A stretch of DNA of 64,000 bases from an uncultured Verrucomicrobia subdivision 3 bacterium (GTDB taxonomy: Bacteria > Verrucomicrobiota > Verrucomicrobiia > Limisphaerales > DASXHY01). The translations under genes and the position numbers were made by a program. Within the stretch, counting starts at the first letter, position 1; every line of letters starts with the position of its first letter. The notes under the pieces are model-generated. The model saw only the letters and a program-made list of their open reading frames with translations. It did not search any database and had not been told where the DNA came from. Location: assembly GCA_937890005.1 (NCBI GenBank), contig CALBZA010000038.1, positions 80,427 to 144,426 of the forward strand, given 5' to 3'. Below are positions 40,401-48,828 of this stretch, one piece after another.

Positions 40401-41414
40401 CCGTTGCCCGAACTGAGTGAGGAAATCCTCCAACGTGACCATCAGTTCTGGAAGGACTACTCGACACGCCTGGTCGGTGACTGGATCGATTACGACACAC
40501 CGGTAAAGGACATCGCAGCCTTTGCAGAGAAGGTTTACATGCGCCGCAATTTCAAAGACTTCAAAGGCGATCGAAAATTCGTGCGTGACGATCAGGCGCA
40601 GAAAGCATTCTCAAAACTTCGCAGCTCCATCGGCGGCATCTATGCCTGGCGCCTCGGATACTCTTCCGGAGCGCCGACACCAGCTCAATACCTGCCCAAG
40701 ACGGAGGCGGAACGGCAGCGTCTCATCCGTGAGGCTGAGTTTGCTTTCAAACAGGCATTCGCCTTCTGTCCTTACAGCCCGGAAGCCGTCTATCGCTACG
40801 TCCATCTTCTCGGAAGCCAGGGACGGATTGAGGAGGCCCTTCTCGTCGCGCAAACCTGCCTGAAACTCGATCCGTTCAACCTTCAGGTGAAAGGACTCGT
40901 CGATCAGCTGAAGGGATCTTCCAGCCCGAGCGCCAGTTTGGAAAAGATTCAGGAAGAGATCGCGCAACTGGAAAAGCAGGTTCGCGCCAATCCATCCGAC
41001 TTCCAGAAAACATTCGACCTGGCCCAGAGATACTGGAGCATTCAACAAACGGAAAAGGCGATGGATGTCCTCGACAGCATCATCGCCAATCCCAAAGCCG
41101 ATGCTTCGGTCGTCTATCAGGTCGCAAAGGTTTATGCCGACCTCAACCTCATGCAGCGCCTGGAACCCGCGCTCGAACGTCTGGTGAAGCTGGCACCGAA
41201 CGAACCCGAAGCTTGGTACAATTTGGCGGCTTCCAAAGCAGCTCTGAACAAACCGCAGGACGCCTTGACCAACCTCAAACAGGCGTTGGAACTCAATGCC
41301 CGCCGCATGACTCAGAACAAAGCGGCACCGGACCTCAGGGTGGAAGCCGAACGCGATCCACGGTTTGTTTCGCTGAAGGGCCTGCCAGAGTTCCAAAAAC
41401 TCATCCAACGCTGA
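37446..41414 (+). CDS. DUF2723 integral-membrane glycosyltransferase-like protein with C-terminal TPR
   Basis: 1322 residues, among the longest here. The DUF2723 core lies at residues 30-480: DWLTFGLTFLVVFIGYFLTLAPEMTLEDSGELAVASYYAGVPHPPGYPVW, here in short segments LTLAPEMTLEDSGELA and GVPHPPGYPVW, with Glu/Asp facing the outside. DUF2723 is related to eukaryotic TMEM260 O-mannosyltransferase, so an O-glycosyltransferase is likely. About a dozen membrane helices are followed by a 300-residue extracytoplasmic region and TPR units near the C-terminus (EAWYNLAASKAALNKPQDALTNLKQALELN). It follows the sigma and anti-sigma genes. Confidence 0.88.
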   Translation: MEKPKASAEKAIGTPSTPAVPLTGKVPPLFRRVDWLTFGLTFLVVFIGYFLTLAPEMTLEDSGELAVASYYAGVPHPPGYPVWTLYTYLWTVLLPIGNIAWRVGVGVAFSGALACGLLGLVVSRGSSMIIESIDDLKNLNRKLESAICLVSGFVAGALIGFNGYMWSQSVIVEVYPLSVLSLIGVIACLMRWVYAPHQHRYLYWAFFWYGICVNNHQSLLVIAMGMQVLIWLAEPKMGREMFFWNTLIYVLGLAIGPSMLMNNTMVKAVFNVIGIASALMWIWLVIKTKKNGTEFARDGLLLATLGCVALFLGGITNYLPRANGTGTLVLAALAGLVSALFLGYFIKKTWSYAKEWWNVIVCGLSWLAGMAFYLFMPISGATNPPMQWGYPRTLDGFIHAFTRGQYDKINPTKGAGDNIIEQTISFCQTYGMQLWRFLEGLSNEFSLFYLLIALVVFLFYRKMKRRERVFIMGMIALFICLGPFLVFLLNFSSDRQSLELTRVFLTSAHVFVAMSVGFGLTLLGASLAVHFDRFRKLSILGGICALDFALFLIALHTQHDFNPELATGYGFAKVLCWLAALVTVTILWSKGMERDRTLAFGIPGLFLVVSLTLSTLTVLGDTPSLKNIGIVFQNFGQAFTPDQYGLPVFAALFLAVTAVVFIGAVFVAKGRAPMGVTLVVFALMPAYSVMTHWFENEQRDHWFGYWFGHDMFTPPYKDKDGNLSYDADGRKEAMNGPNGKLVYPEMDRHTILFGGTDPGRFAPTYMIFCDSFIPNSQKPKVDPVFDRRDVYIITQNALADGTYLQYIRAHYYRSDEYKYDTPFFQELLRGPEERNRDGRFNYQTNILARLAYRLLDKPINDWGAKVEARRRKAGVYPPAEIYTPTPEDSQRCFNIYIEDAQRRLMHDRQFPHEPRQIRPGENVTIVDNRVQVSGQVAVMAINGLLTKVIFDNNPTNEFYVEESFPLDWMYPHLTPFGIIMKINRKPLPELSEEILQRDHQFWKDYSTRLVGDWIDYDTPVKDIAAFAEKVYMRRNFKDFKGDRKFVRDDQAQKAFSKLRSSIGGIYAWRLGYSSGAPTPAQYLPKTEAERQRLIREAEFAFKQAFAFCPYSPEAVYRYVHLLGSQGRIEEALLVAQTCLKLDPFNLQVKGLVDQLKGSSSPSASLEKIQEEIAQLEKQVRANPSDFQKTFDLAQRYWSIQQTEKAMDVLDSIIANPKADASVVYQVAKVYADLNLMQRLEPALERLVKLAPNEPEAWYNLAASKAALNKPQDALTNLKQALELNARRMTQNKAAPDLRVEAERDPRFVSLKGLPEFQKLIQR

Positions 41415-41436
41415 GTTATTTCCGCACCTTTCGTCA

Positions 41437-41480
41437 AAAAACGGCGGGCACAACACAGTTGCCCGTCGTTTTCCCTTCGT
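41437..41480 (+). terminator. Terminator after the DUF2723 gene
   Basis: AACGGCGGGCA pairs with TGCCCGTCGTT across 9 bases (one G-U wobble), flanked by A and T runs and followed by TTTTCCCTTCGTTT. Confidence 0.8.
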
Positions 41481-41522
41481 TTACTTTCTCCCATTCGAAA
41501 AATTGGCAAATCACGTTTGTAC

Positions 41523-42095
41523 ATGAACAAAGCAGAGTCTGAGACCGAAAAGCAGGAGAACCCCGCCCCGGCGGAACCGAACGCCTCAGCTGAAACGGCG
41601 GAATCACTCACCCCCGAACAGCTGAACGAACTCAAGGCCGCCGCGGCGAAAGCCAGCGAACATTGGGACCGGCTCGTGCGGACGACCGCGGATTTCGACA
41701 ATTTCAAAAAGCGCGCCGTGCGGGAGAAACAGGAAGCCATCCGCTTCGCCAACGAAGGACTGATGGAAAAGCTGATTCCCGTCCTGGACAACTTCGATAT
41801 GGCGCTCGCCGCCGTCCAGAACGCCTCGGCCGATCAAGCCGCGCAGTCGCTTCAAACCGGCGTTACGATGATCTTCCAGCAATTCAAGAGCGTCCTCGTC
41901 GAAGCAGGCCTTGAGGAAATCAATGCCGTCGGCCAGGTATTCGATCCGAACTGGCACGAGGCGGTTTCCCAGCAGGAATCCACCGAGGTTCCGGAAGGCA
42001 ACGTGATCCAACAGCTTCGAAAAGGATACAAGCTCCGCGAACGCCTGATCCGGCCGGCGTCTGTGATCGTCGCCAAAGCACCATCGGCATCCTGA
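41523..42095 (+). CDS. grpE: Nucleotide exchange factor GrpE
   Basis: 190 residues from the ATG at 41523 (MNKAESETEKQENPAP...); a TTG six bases earlier is possible. After an acidic, low-complexity N-terminus come the long helix and WDRLVRTTADFDNFKKRAVREKQEAIRFANEGLMEKLIPVLDNF. The beta domain contains GQVFDPNWHEAVSQQE and LRKGYKLRERLIRPASVIVAK. It opens DnaK for nucleotide exchange. It is followed at once by dnaJ; dnaK itself is not nearby, and no CIRCE operator was seen. Confidence 0.94.
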   Translation: MNKAESETEKQENPAPAEPNASAETAESLTPEQLNELKAAAAKASEHWDRLVRTTADFDNFKKRAVREKQEAIRFANEGLMEKLIPVLDNFDMALAAVQNASADQAAQSLQTGVTMIFQQFKSVLVEAGLEEINAVGQVFDPNWHEAVSQQESTEVPEGNVIQQLRKGYKLRERLIRPASVIVAKAPSAS

Positions 42096-42096
42096 T

Positions 42097-43227
42097 ATGG
42101 CCAAGCGCGACTACTACGAGATCCTCGGTGTTTCCCGCGGCGCTGACGCCGATGAAATCAAGAAGGCCTACCGCAAACTTGCGGTAAAGTATCACCCCGA
42201 CAAAAACCCCGGCGACAAATCCGCGGAGGAGAAGTTCAAGGAACTGGGTGAAGCTTACGAAGTCTTGAACGATCCGCAGAAGCGCGCTGCCTACGACCAA
42301 TACGGCCACGGCGCGTTCGATCGACGGGGACCCGGCGGGGGATTTCGCGGCGGCGGGTTTCATGATCCGGCGGACATCTTCCGCGAAGTCTTTGGCGGCA
42401 GCGGCATCTTCGACGAATTCTTCGGCGGCGGCCGTGCAGATCCCTTCCAGCCCCAACGCGGCGACGATTTGCGTTACGACCTCGAGATCACGTTCGAAGA
42501 GGCTGCCAACGGATGTGAGAAGGAAATTTCCGTCACCAAGCCGGATCGTTGCGAAACCTGCAAAGGTTCCGGCGCCGAAGCCGGTTCAAACACACGCACC
42601 TGCTCGACCTGCGGCGGCCGCGGCCAGGTGATTACCTCGCGCGGAATTTTCAGCATTGCCCAGACCTGTCCGCATTGTCAGGGCGCCGGGCGCGTTGTGG
42701 AAAAACCGTGCAAGAGCTGCCACGGCAAGGGACGACGCGATGTCACGTCGAAGATCAAGCTTCGCATCCCCGCCGGTGTGGACAGCGGCTCGCGCCTGCG
42801 TTCCAGCGGCAATGGCGAAGGTGGACTCCGCGGCGGGCCACCGGGAGACCTTTACGTCGTGTTGCACGTCAAGCCGCACGACATTTTCCAGCGCGAGGGC
42901 GACGATCTCCTGTGCGAAGTGCCCGTGAGTTTTGTTCAGGCAACGCTCGGGGCGGAAATCGAGGTGCCGACTTTGAATGGAAAAACCGCGATTCGCATTC
43001 CTGCCGGAACACAACCCGGAACGATGTTCCGACTGAAAGGCAAGGGCGTGAAAAACGTCCAGGGCTACGGCCACGGCGACCTGCACGTCCGCATCACTGT
43101 CGAAGTGCCGACCCATCTGAACGCAGCGCAAAAGGCGAAGCTTCAGGAGTTCGCCGCACTGTGCAACGGCAAGGAAAGCCCGATCAGCCAAAGCTTTTTC
43201 GAAAAGGCAAAAAGCTTCTTTCAGTGA
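42097..43227 (+). CDS. dnaJ: Chaperone DnaJ
   Basis: 376 residues. J domain 1-70 with HPD (YHPDKNPGDKS), Gly/Phe-rich linker, four zinc motifs CETCKGSG, CSTCGGRG, CPHCQGAG and CKSCHGKG, then the two C-terminal beta domains (DLYVVLHVKPHDIFQREGDDLLCEVPVSFVQATLGAEIEVPTLNGK in parts). A type I Hsp40 that delivers substrates to DnaK. Starts one base after the grpE stop. Confidence 0.97.
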   Translation: MAKRDYYEILGVSRGADADEIKKAYRKLAVKYHPDKNPGDKSAEEKFKELGEAYEVLNDPQKRAAYDQYGHGAFDRRGPGGGFRGGGFHDPADIFREVFGGSGIFDEFFGGGRADPFQPQRGDDLRYDLEITFEEAANGCEKEISVTKPDRCETCKGSGAEAGSNTRTCSTCGGRGQVITSRGIFSIAQTCPHCQGAGRVVEKPCKSCHGKGRRDVTSKIKLRIPAGVDSGSRLRSSGNGEGGLRGGPPGDLYVVLHVKPHDIFQREGDDLLCEVPVSFVQATLGAEIEVPTLNGKTAIRIPAGTQPGTMFRLKGKGVKNVQGYGHGDLHVRITVEVPTHLNAAQKAKLQEFAALCNGKESPISQSFFEKAKSFFQ

Positions 43228-43265
43228 TCATTGATTTGCGAAGGACAACTGGTGATCCGAAGAAA

Positions 43266-43286
43266 ACAGCCAATTGACTCGGCTGT
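43266..43286 (+). terminator. Weak hairpin after dnaJ
   Basis: ACAGCC and GGCTGT form a 6-bp stem with a 9-base loop, 38 bases after dnaJ. No T tract. The A/T-rich repeat-like segment TCGTAAATCATCAATC follows before rsmE. Confidence 0.3.
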
Positions 43287-43334
43287 CGGATAACATCGTA
43301 AATCATCAATCTTACATCAAAAATCCTGGATCCC

Positions 43335-44090
43335 ATGCACCGCTTCTACCTGCCGCCATCTGAGTGCACAGGGGATCTCCTGCAATTGTCGGAACGGGAA
43401 GCGCATCACGCGGCTAATGTCCTCCGCGTTCGAACCGGCGAACAAATCGTGATTCTCGACGGCGCCGGAACAGAACTGCTCTGCAAAGTGGAGGCGGTGG
43501 AAAAGAAGCGTGTTCAAGTCAGCGTTACAGAGCGGAAGCAGGTTGCTCCCCTGCCCTTTTCGATCACGCTGCTACAGGCAATTCCGAAGGGAAAGATCAT
43601 TGAGGACATCATTCAGAAAGCAACCGAACTCGGAGTTTCGCGAATCGTGCCGCTGCTGAGCGAACGAGTTGCAACACGACTCGATCCAGAATCCGCCGCC
43701 GACAAGGCTTCCAAATGGCGGCAGGTCGCGATTGAAGCCATCAAGCAATGCGGCGCGGTGTGGCTTCCCAAAATCGAAGTTCCCATCACGCCGGAACAGT
43801 TTCTCGCCCGTAACGAACGTTTCGACCTTCCCCTGATCGGCTCGCTTCAGCCCGGCGCGAAACACCCGCGAATTTTTTTCCAGCAATTTGAAGCCGACCA
43901 TTCGCGCAAGCCCGAAAGCGTCTGCATCTGGATCGGACCCGAAGGCGATTTCACTCCGCAGGAGGTTGAATCTGCAATCAACGCCGGCGCACATCCGATC
44001 ACGCTGGGCCGTCTTGTGCTGCGCGTCGAGACCGCGGCAACCTTCTGTCTTTCTGTCTCGAACTACGAACTGCTCGCGCCGCGCGATTGA
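43335..44090 (+). CDS. rsmE: 16S rRNA (uracil-1498-N3)-methyltransferase
   Basis: 251 residues. PUA-like N-terminal part: MHRFYLPPSE, EREAHHAANVLRVRTGEQIVILDG. SPOUT knot domain: QAIPKGKIIEDIIQKATELGV, IVPLLSERV, KWRQVAIEAIKQCG, IGPEGDFTPQEVESAI, and LGRLVLRVETAAT, which forms the SAM-binding knot. Convergent with the next gene, with a 28-base tail-to-tail overlap. Confidence 0.94.
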   Translation: MHRFYLPPSECTGDLLQLSEREAHHAANVLRVRTGEQIVILDGAGTELLCKVEAVEKKRVQVSVTERKQVAPLPFSITLLQAIPKGKIIEDIIQKATELGVSRIVPLLSERVATRLDPESAADKASKWRQVAIEAIKQCGAVWLPKIEVPITPEQFLARNERFDLPLIGSLQPGAKHPRIFFQQFEADHSRKPESVCIWIGPEGDFTPQEVESAINAGAHPITLGRLVLRVETAATFCLSVSNYELLAPRD

Positions 44091-45181
44091 ACGAGGACAT
44101 GGAATGATCTTCCAAGATGTTGTGGATGCACGAGCGTCTGGAACTGTCTTCGCCGCGCTGCATCCCACGCCGGAAACCGCTCCGGATTTCTCCATGTTTC
44201 CTCGGCGACCTGGACGAGAAACTTTTCCTGCGAGACGAAGCATTCCGTCTTGAGTCCTGCCGATTCTCCGGTGTTCTGAATGGCTGTAAAGTTCACGTGC
44301 GCGGTGATGTCCACCTCGCCCGGATTCTTCAGGGGATCGTCATCGACCTGATGATTCGAGTACGTCCGCAATGTTCCCCCGGTTCGCTCCGGCGCCAGCA
44401 ACTGTTCCTCGCGCAGACCGTAGTCGAACGCGATCACCTTTCCGACGTTCAACACGTTCGCCGCACGGGTCCACCATTGTCGCGCTCGCGATGATGATTC
44501 CCAGATGTATCCGTCCGGAAGTATCCCCAGCAGTTCGGAAGAAACATTCGGCAGGTCGTCGGACTCGAGAGAATGATTGCTTTCCGCCCAAACGAACCTT
44601 CCCGACTCCAGTGTTACCCCCCACTCAAACCAGCATTGTTTTTGTTTGTTCCAGCCGAACCGGCGCAACGGCATGGCATCAAGGAGTTCGTTGGAAAGAA
44701 CCACGCCGTTGATGCCGGACGGAACTGTGGAAAAATCATCATCCCATCGAACCCTGTCTCCAAAGGCGTCGAGTTCTGACTGCTGCCGTTTTCGAAGACG
44801 CGGCGACGGCTCGACGATTCTGTATTCGAGCGCGGGAAAAAGATCCGGTCGCCACGTCTGAAACCAATCGAGGATGTCGCGGGCGAGGTCACCTGTGTTC
44901 GCGCCCGCCTCAATCAATCGCAGCGGGTTGTTCGATTTCTGTTCATCGACGACCGTCCTGATGTCCTGTAGCCAGTCGGCGAGTCGAAAGGCCAGCAGTT
45001 CTCCAAAAAGCCGGCCCACACTGACGCTCGTGTAGAAATGACCTTTCCGGCCAACCTTGTCCCCTTCCTTTTCATAAAATCCATATTCTGGACAATACAG
45101 GGCAAGTTCCATGAACCGCTCAAAGCTGATCCATCCGGATTTACTTATATCGTTCGAGATTATTTCGTGAAGGGGATTCAA
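44063..45181 (-). CDS. MidA/NDUFAF7-like SAM-dependent methyltransferase
   Basis: 372 residues starting with TTG. Family segments: ISFERFMELALYCPEYGFYEKE, HFYTSVSVGRLFGELLAFRLADWLQ, RLIEAGANTGDLARDILDW (SAM site), VEPSPRLRKRQQ, VLSNELLDAMPLRRF, IAFDYGLREEQLL and GTLRTYSNHQVDDDPLKNPGEVDITAHVNFTAI in short blocks. In mitochondria the relative methylates an arginine of complex I; the bacterial target is not known. Divergent from pilT with 52 bases between them. Confidence 0.9.
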   Translation of the reverse strand: MNPLHEIISNDISKSGWISFERFMELALYCPEYGFYEKEGDKVGRKGHFYTSVSVGRLFGELLAFRLADWLQDIRTVVDEQKSNNPLRLIEAGANTGDLARDILDWFQTWRPDLFPALEYRIVEPSPRLRKRQQSELDAFGDRVRWDDDFSTVPSGINGVVLSNELLDAMPLRRFGWNKQKQCWFEWGVTLESGRFVWAESNHSLESDDLPNVSSELLGILPDGYIWESSSRARQWWTRAANVLNVGKVIAFDYGLREEQLLAPERTGGTLRTYSNHQVDDDPLKNPGEVDITAHVNFTAIQNTGESAGLKTECFVSQEKFLVQVAEETWRNPERFPAWDAARRRQFQTLVHPQHLGRSFHVLVQSRGASSS

Positions 45182-45233
45182 ACGGCGGGAGCTGGTAAGG
45201 ATTTAGCTAATAAGCCGCAGTCGCAAAATTTTT

Positions 45234-46328
45234 ATGGCTAAGATTGACGCGTTTTTCAACCTGATGTTCGAGCAGAAAGCTTCGGATCTGCACCTTTCGT
45301 CCGGCAATTCTCCGATGCTGCGCATCAACGGCGAACTCCAGCGCGTGGACTTCCCTCCGTTGGAAAGCGACGCACTGAAGACGATCCTTTACGAAATCGC
45401 CCCCGAATACAAAATCAAAGTCTTCGAAGAAACCGGCGACGTCGATTTCGGTTACGAAATTCCAAACATCTCGCGATTCCGCGCGAACTTCTTCAACCAG
45501 AAGAACGGTGTGGCCGCCGTGTTCCGCCAGATTCCCAGCAAGGTTCTTTCGTTCGAAGATTTCGAAAAATTCGACGCTCCGCTTCCGGCTGTTCTGAAAA
45601 AGTTCGCCATGCTCAATCGCGGCCTGGTCGTCGTCACCGGCCCGACCGGTTCGGGCAAATCCACCACGCTGGCCGCGATGGTCGATTACGCGAACAAGAA
45701 CCGTCGCGATCACATCATCACGGTTGAGGACCCGATCGAGTTCGTTCACGAGAGCAAAAACTCACTTGTGAATCACCGGGAGGTCGGCGTTCATACGAAA
45801 TCATTCGCCTCAGCGCTGCGCGGCGCACTTCGCGAAGATCCGGACATCATCCTCGTCGGCGAGCTTCGCGACCTTGAAACAATCGAACTCGCTCTCGTCG
45901 CAGCCAGCACCGGTCACCTTGTGTTCGGAACACTTCACACTCCGAGTGCGGCGAAAACCGTGGATCGTATCATCGACGTCTTTCCAGCCGAACAGCAGAA
46001 CAAGGTGCGCGCCACGCTCTCCGAAGCGCTGAAAGGGGTCGTTGCGCAGAATCTCTTCAAACGCATCGACAAAAAAGGCCGTGTCGCCGCGCTGGAAATT
46101 CTGGTCTTCACGACGGCGATTGCGAACCTCGTCCGCGAAGGCAAGACACATCAGATTCCCGGCATGATCCAGGTCGGAAAGAAACTAGGCAACCAGCCGC
46201 TGGACGATGCGATCATGGAACATCTGCGGATGAAACGCATTTCCCCCGAGGAAGCCTACGACAAGGCTCTCGACAAAAAGAAATTCCGCAGCTTTCTGGC
46301 AAATCCGCCGGAAGACGACGATTTGTAA
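45234..46328 (+). CDS. pilT: Type IV pilus retraction ATPase PilT
   Basis: 364 residues. N-terminal PAS-like domain (AKIDAFFNLMFEQKASDLHLSSGN), Walker A GPTGSGKST at about 138, Asp box, Walker B ILVGELRDLETIELALVAAS, His box GHLVFGTLHTPSA, and ATP-binding C-domain with FPAEQQNKVRATLSEALKGVVAQ. The AIRNLIRE motif of PilT is here TAIANLVREGKTHQI. Powers pilus retraction and twitching. Next gene begins 9 bases after the stop. Confidence 0.95.
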   Translation: MAKIDAFFNLMFEQKASDLHLSSGNSPMLRINGELQRVDFPPLESDALKTILYEIAPEYKIKVFEETGDVDFGYEIPNISRFRANFFNQKNGVAAVFRQIPSKVLSFEDFEKFDAPLPAVLKKFAMLNRGLVVVTGPTGSGKSTTLAAMVDYANKNRRDHIITVEDPIEFVHESKNSLVNHREVGVHTKSFASALRGALREDPDIILVGELRDLETIELALVAASTGHLVFGTLHTPSAAKTVDRIIDVFPAEQQNKVRATLSEALKGVVAQNLFKRIDKKGRVAALEILVFTTAIANLVREGKTHQIPGMIQVGKKLGNQPLDDAIMEHLRMKRISPEEAYDKALDKKKFRSFLANPPEDDDL

Positions 46329-46336
46329 GCTGAACT

Positions 46337-47542
46337 ATGCGCCGCCCAGAACTCGATTACATCCTGACCACGATGCTGGATTCCCAGCCGGAGGTCTCTG
46401 ATCTTCTTTTCACGTCGGACAAGCCACTGCAGGTGGAATCATTCGGCGAACTGAAACCGGTCAGCATTGATCCCCCGATCGAGAAACTCACGCCGTATCA
46501 AACAGAGATGATCGCGTTGAATTTGATCGGCGAGAATCAGTGGCATATCGAGGACCTTTTGCGTCGCGGCTCCTGTGACTCCGCCTACACACTGGGTGAC
46601 CGCGCGCGATTTCGTATCAACATCTTCTCCCAACGCGGCCATTATTCGATCGTCTGCCGCCAGCTGAACACATCGATTCCGACTCTCGAACAGCTGAAGC
46701 TTCCGGAAATCATCAAACTCGTTCCCCGTGAGAAGACCGGTCTGGTGCTGGTCACCGGCGCGACCGGTTCCGGCAAATCGACGACGCTCGCGGCGGTTCT
46801 GAATGAGATCAACGAAACGAAGGCTGTTCACATCATCACGCTGGAGGATCCGGTTGAATTCGTTCATCCACACCGCAAAGCCACCTTCAACCAGCGTGAA
46901 CTGGGAACGGACTACGACAGTTTTTCAAGCGGTCTGCGCGCCGCGCTGCGCCAGGCGCCCAAAGTCATTCTCGTCGGCGAAATGCGCGATCGCGACACCG
47001 TGAAGATCGCATTGAGTGCCGCTGAAACCGGCCATCTGGTGCTGAGCACACTGCACACGATCGATGCCGGCCAGACGATCAACCGTATTCTGGGCATGTT
47101 CGAAACGGATGAACAGGAACAGATTCGCGCCCGTCTCGCCGACACATTGCGATGGATCGTAAGCCAGCGCCTCGTGCCCAAGGTCGGCGGTGGACGACAC
47201 GCGCTTCTGGAAATCATGGGGTCCAATCTCCGGACCCAGGAAACCATCCGCCTCGGTGAAAGCGAAGGAAAGAGCTTTTACGAAATCATCGAAGCCAGTC
47301 AGCCGTTCGGCTGGCGCACATTTGACTATTCCGCCCTCGAAGCATTTGAAAAGGGCATCATCACCGAGGAAACCGCCCTGCTCTACTGCACGAAGCGCGG
47401 TCCGGTCACACGCGGCATCGACAATCTCAAGAAGGCCCGCGGCGAATCGACCACTGACATTGGGTCGCTTCGCATGAAAGCGCATGAGGCGCCCAAGCCG
47501 CCAGCCGCGCCGCCAATTCCTGCCACACTCAAATTGAAATGA
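46337..47542 (+). CDS. Second PilT/PilU-family ATPase
   Basis: 401 residues, a paralogue of the gene before it. Walker A GATGSGKST, ITLEDPVEFVHPHRKATFNQRELG, Walker B ILVGEMRDRDTVKIALSAAETGHLVLSTLHTIDAG. The C-terminal extension (AHEAPKPPAAPPIPATLKLK) is Pro-rich. PilU works only together with PilT in the species studied. Adjacent paralogues fit that. Confidence 0.92.
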   Translation: MRRPELDYILTTMLDSQPEVSDLLFTSDKPLQVESFGELKPVSIDPPIEKLTPYQTEMIALNLIGENQWHIEDLLRRGSCDSAYTLGDRARFRINIFSQRGHYSIVCRQLNTSIPTLEQLKLPEIIKLVPREKTGLVLVTGATGSGKSTTLAAVLNEINETKAVHIITLEDPVEFVHPHRKATFNQRELGTDYDSFSSGLRAALRQAPKVILVGEMRDRDTVKIALSAAETGHLVLSTLHTIDAGQTINRILGMFETDEQEQIRARLADTLRWIVSQRLVPKVGGGRHALLEIMGSNLRTQETIRLGESEGKSFYEIIEASQPFGWRTFDYSALEAFEKGIITEETALLYCTKRGPVTRGIDNLKKARGESTTDIGSLRMKAHEAPKPPAAPPIPATLKLK

Positions 47543-47545
47543 CCT

Positions 47546-48016
47546 ATGGCTGACCGTTTTGACTTCATCAGCACCAGCGACAAGCCCGCTCTCCTTGCAT
47601 TCTCAAGTCCGGAATGGCTGGAAGCAGTCCGCACCGCGCTGACGGAACTGGGCTACAAGGTTCACACCGCTGCGACACACGGCGACTTTCTCATCCGGTT
47701 CAGCCAGATTCGATATCAGGTTGTGGTCGTCGAGGAACTCTTCGCAGCGAACACGATCGATGAAAATCTGACGTTGAAGGCGATCCAGCAGATGCCGATG
47801 AACCAGCGCCGGCACGCGACGATGATTCTTCTGGGAGATTCATTTCAAACCTTCACTCCCATGCAGGCTTTCCAGCAGAGCGTTCACGCTGTCATCAACA
47901 GCTCCGAGCTGTTCCTCCTCAAGCAGCTGATCGAGAAGGCTGTGGCCGACAACAACCTTTTCCTTCACAGCTTCCGCGAAGTCCAGAACCGGGTGCTGTC
48001 GAGCAGCCGCGAATGA
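47546..48016 (+). CDS. Degenerate receiver-like protein linked to PilT/PilU
   Basis: 156 residues, starting 3 bases after the PilU-like stop. The layout is receiver-like: PALLAFSSPEWLEAVRTALTELGYKVHTAATHGDFLIRF (beta1-alpha1-beta2), RYQVVVVEELFAAN (beta3), ATMILLGDSFQTFTP (beta4). The phospho-acceptor Asp is replaced (VVVEELF) and the acidic pocket is lost. A phosphorylation-independent protein interaction with the pilus motor is an inference from gene order. Confidence 0.65.
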   Translation: MADRFDFISTSDKPALLAFSSPEWLEAVRTALTELGYKVHTAATHGDFLIRFSQIRYQVVVVEELFAANTIDENLTLKAIQQMPMNQRRHATMILLGDSFQTFTPMQAFQQSVHAVINSSELFLLKQLIEKAVADNNLFLHSFREVQNRVLSSSRE

Positions 48017-48084
48017 AATTTGCCGCTCCGGTTTCCACTTGGAACCGGAGTGCATTTCATGGACCTTCTGCTAACCTCAGTTTC

Positions 48085-48828
48085 ATGAATCGCCTGGATC
48101 AAGCATTGGTGGAGCGAGGGCTTTGCGAAAGCCGCGAAAAAGCCAAACGCGCCGTCATGGCCGGAACAGTCCGGATCAACGGACAGACGGCCCGCAAACC
48201 AAGCGACTCCGTGCGGCCGGCGGATGAACTTTCCATTGATCTGCCGGAAAAATTCGTGAGCCGCGGCGGCCACAAGCTCGAACATGCACTTCACCATTTC
48301 AATTTGAGTGTCACCGGATTCGTGGCCGCGGATCTGGGAGCGTCCACCGGCGGTTTCACCGACTGCCTGCTCCAGCACGGGGCGGAAAAAGTTTACGCAG
48401 TCGATGTCGGACACGGACAGCTCGCCTGGAAACTCCGCAATGATCCGCGCGTTGTCGTGATGGAAAAGACAAACGCACGCGAGGTAACGCCTTCAAGTTT
48501 TCCCTCTCCATTCAACCTTCTCGACCTGGTGGTGATCGATTGTTCGTTCATCTCCCTGCGCAAGATTCTTCCTGCCGCAGTCGGATTGTTGAAATCCTTC
48601 GGACGGATCGTCGCGCTGATCAAGCCGCAGTTCGAAGCTGGAAAGGCGGAGGTGGACAAGGGCGAAGGTGTCATCACCGATCCCACCATTCACCGGCGTG
48701 TGTTGGACGAACTTGAAACTTTTGTGCGCAATCATTGCAATCTCGCCTGGCGCGGGGTTACGGAGTCTCCCCTGCTCGGTCCGGCGGGAAACAAAGAATT
48801 TCTGGTGCTGATTGAAAAAACAAACTGA
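48085..48828 (+). CDS. tlyA: TlyA family rRNA 2'-O-methyltransferase/hemolysin-like
   Basis: 247 residues from the ATG at 48085 (MNRLDQALVERGLCESREKAKRAVMAG); the frame runs upstream, but those residues are not conserved. S4 domain 1-60, then FVSRGGHKLEHAL, VAADLGASTGGFTDCLLQHGAEKVYAVDVGHGQLAWKLRNDPRV, VVIDCSFISLRKILPA and ALIKPQFEAG of the FtsJ-type domain. Homologues methylate 16S and 23S rRNA. It overlaps nadK by 17 bases. Confidence 0.93.
   Translation: MNRLDQALVERGLCESREKAKRAVMAGTVRINGQTARKPSDSVRPADELSIDLPEKFVSRGGHKLEHALHHFNLSVTGFVAADLGASTGGFTDCLLQHGAEKVYAVDVGHGQLAWKLRNDPRVVVMEKTNAREVTPSSFPSPFNLLDLVVIDCSFISLRKILPAAVGLLKSFGRIVALIKPQFEAGKAEVDKGEGVITDPTIHRRVLDELETFVRNHCNLAWRGVTESPLLGPAGNKEFLVLIEKTN

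Noticed and set aside
41415..41522. CIRCE heat-shock operator before grpE
   Set aside because: No TTAGCACTC-N9-GAGTGCTAA-like inverted repeat is present; the only inverted repeat is the terminator of the gene before.
44063..44090. Tail-to-tail overlap of rsmE and the MidA-like gene as a sign of a frameshift
   Set aside because: Both proteins have conserved C-termini up to their stops; short convergent overlaps are common.
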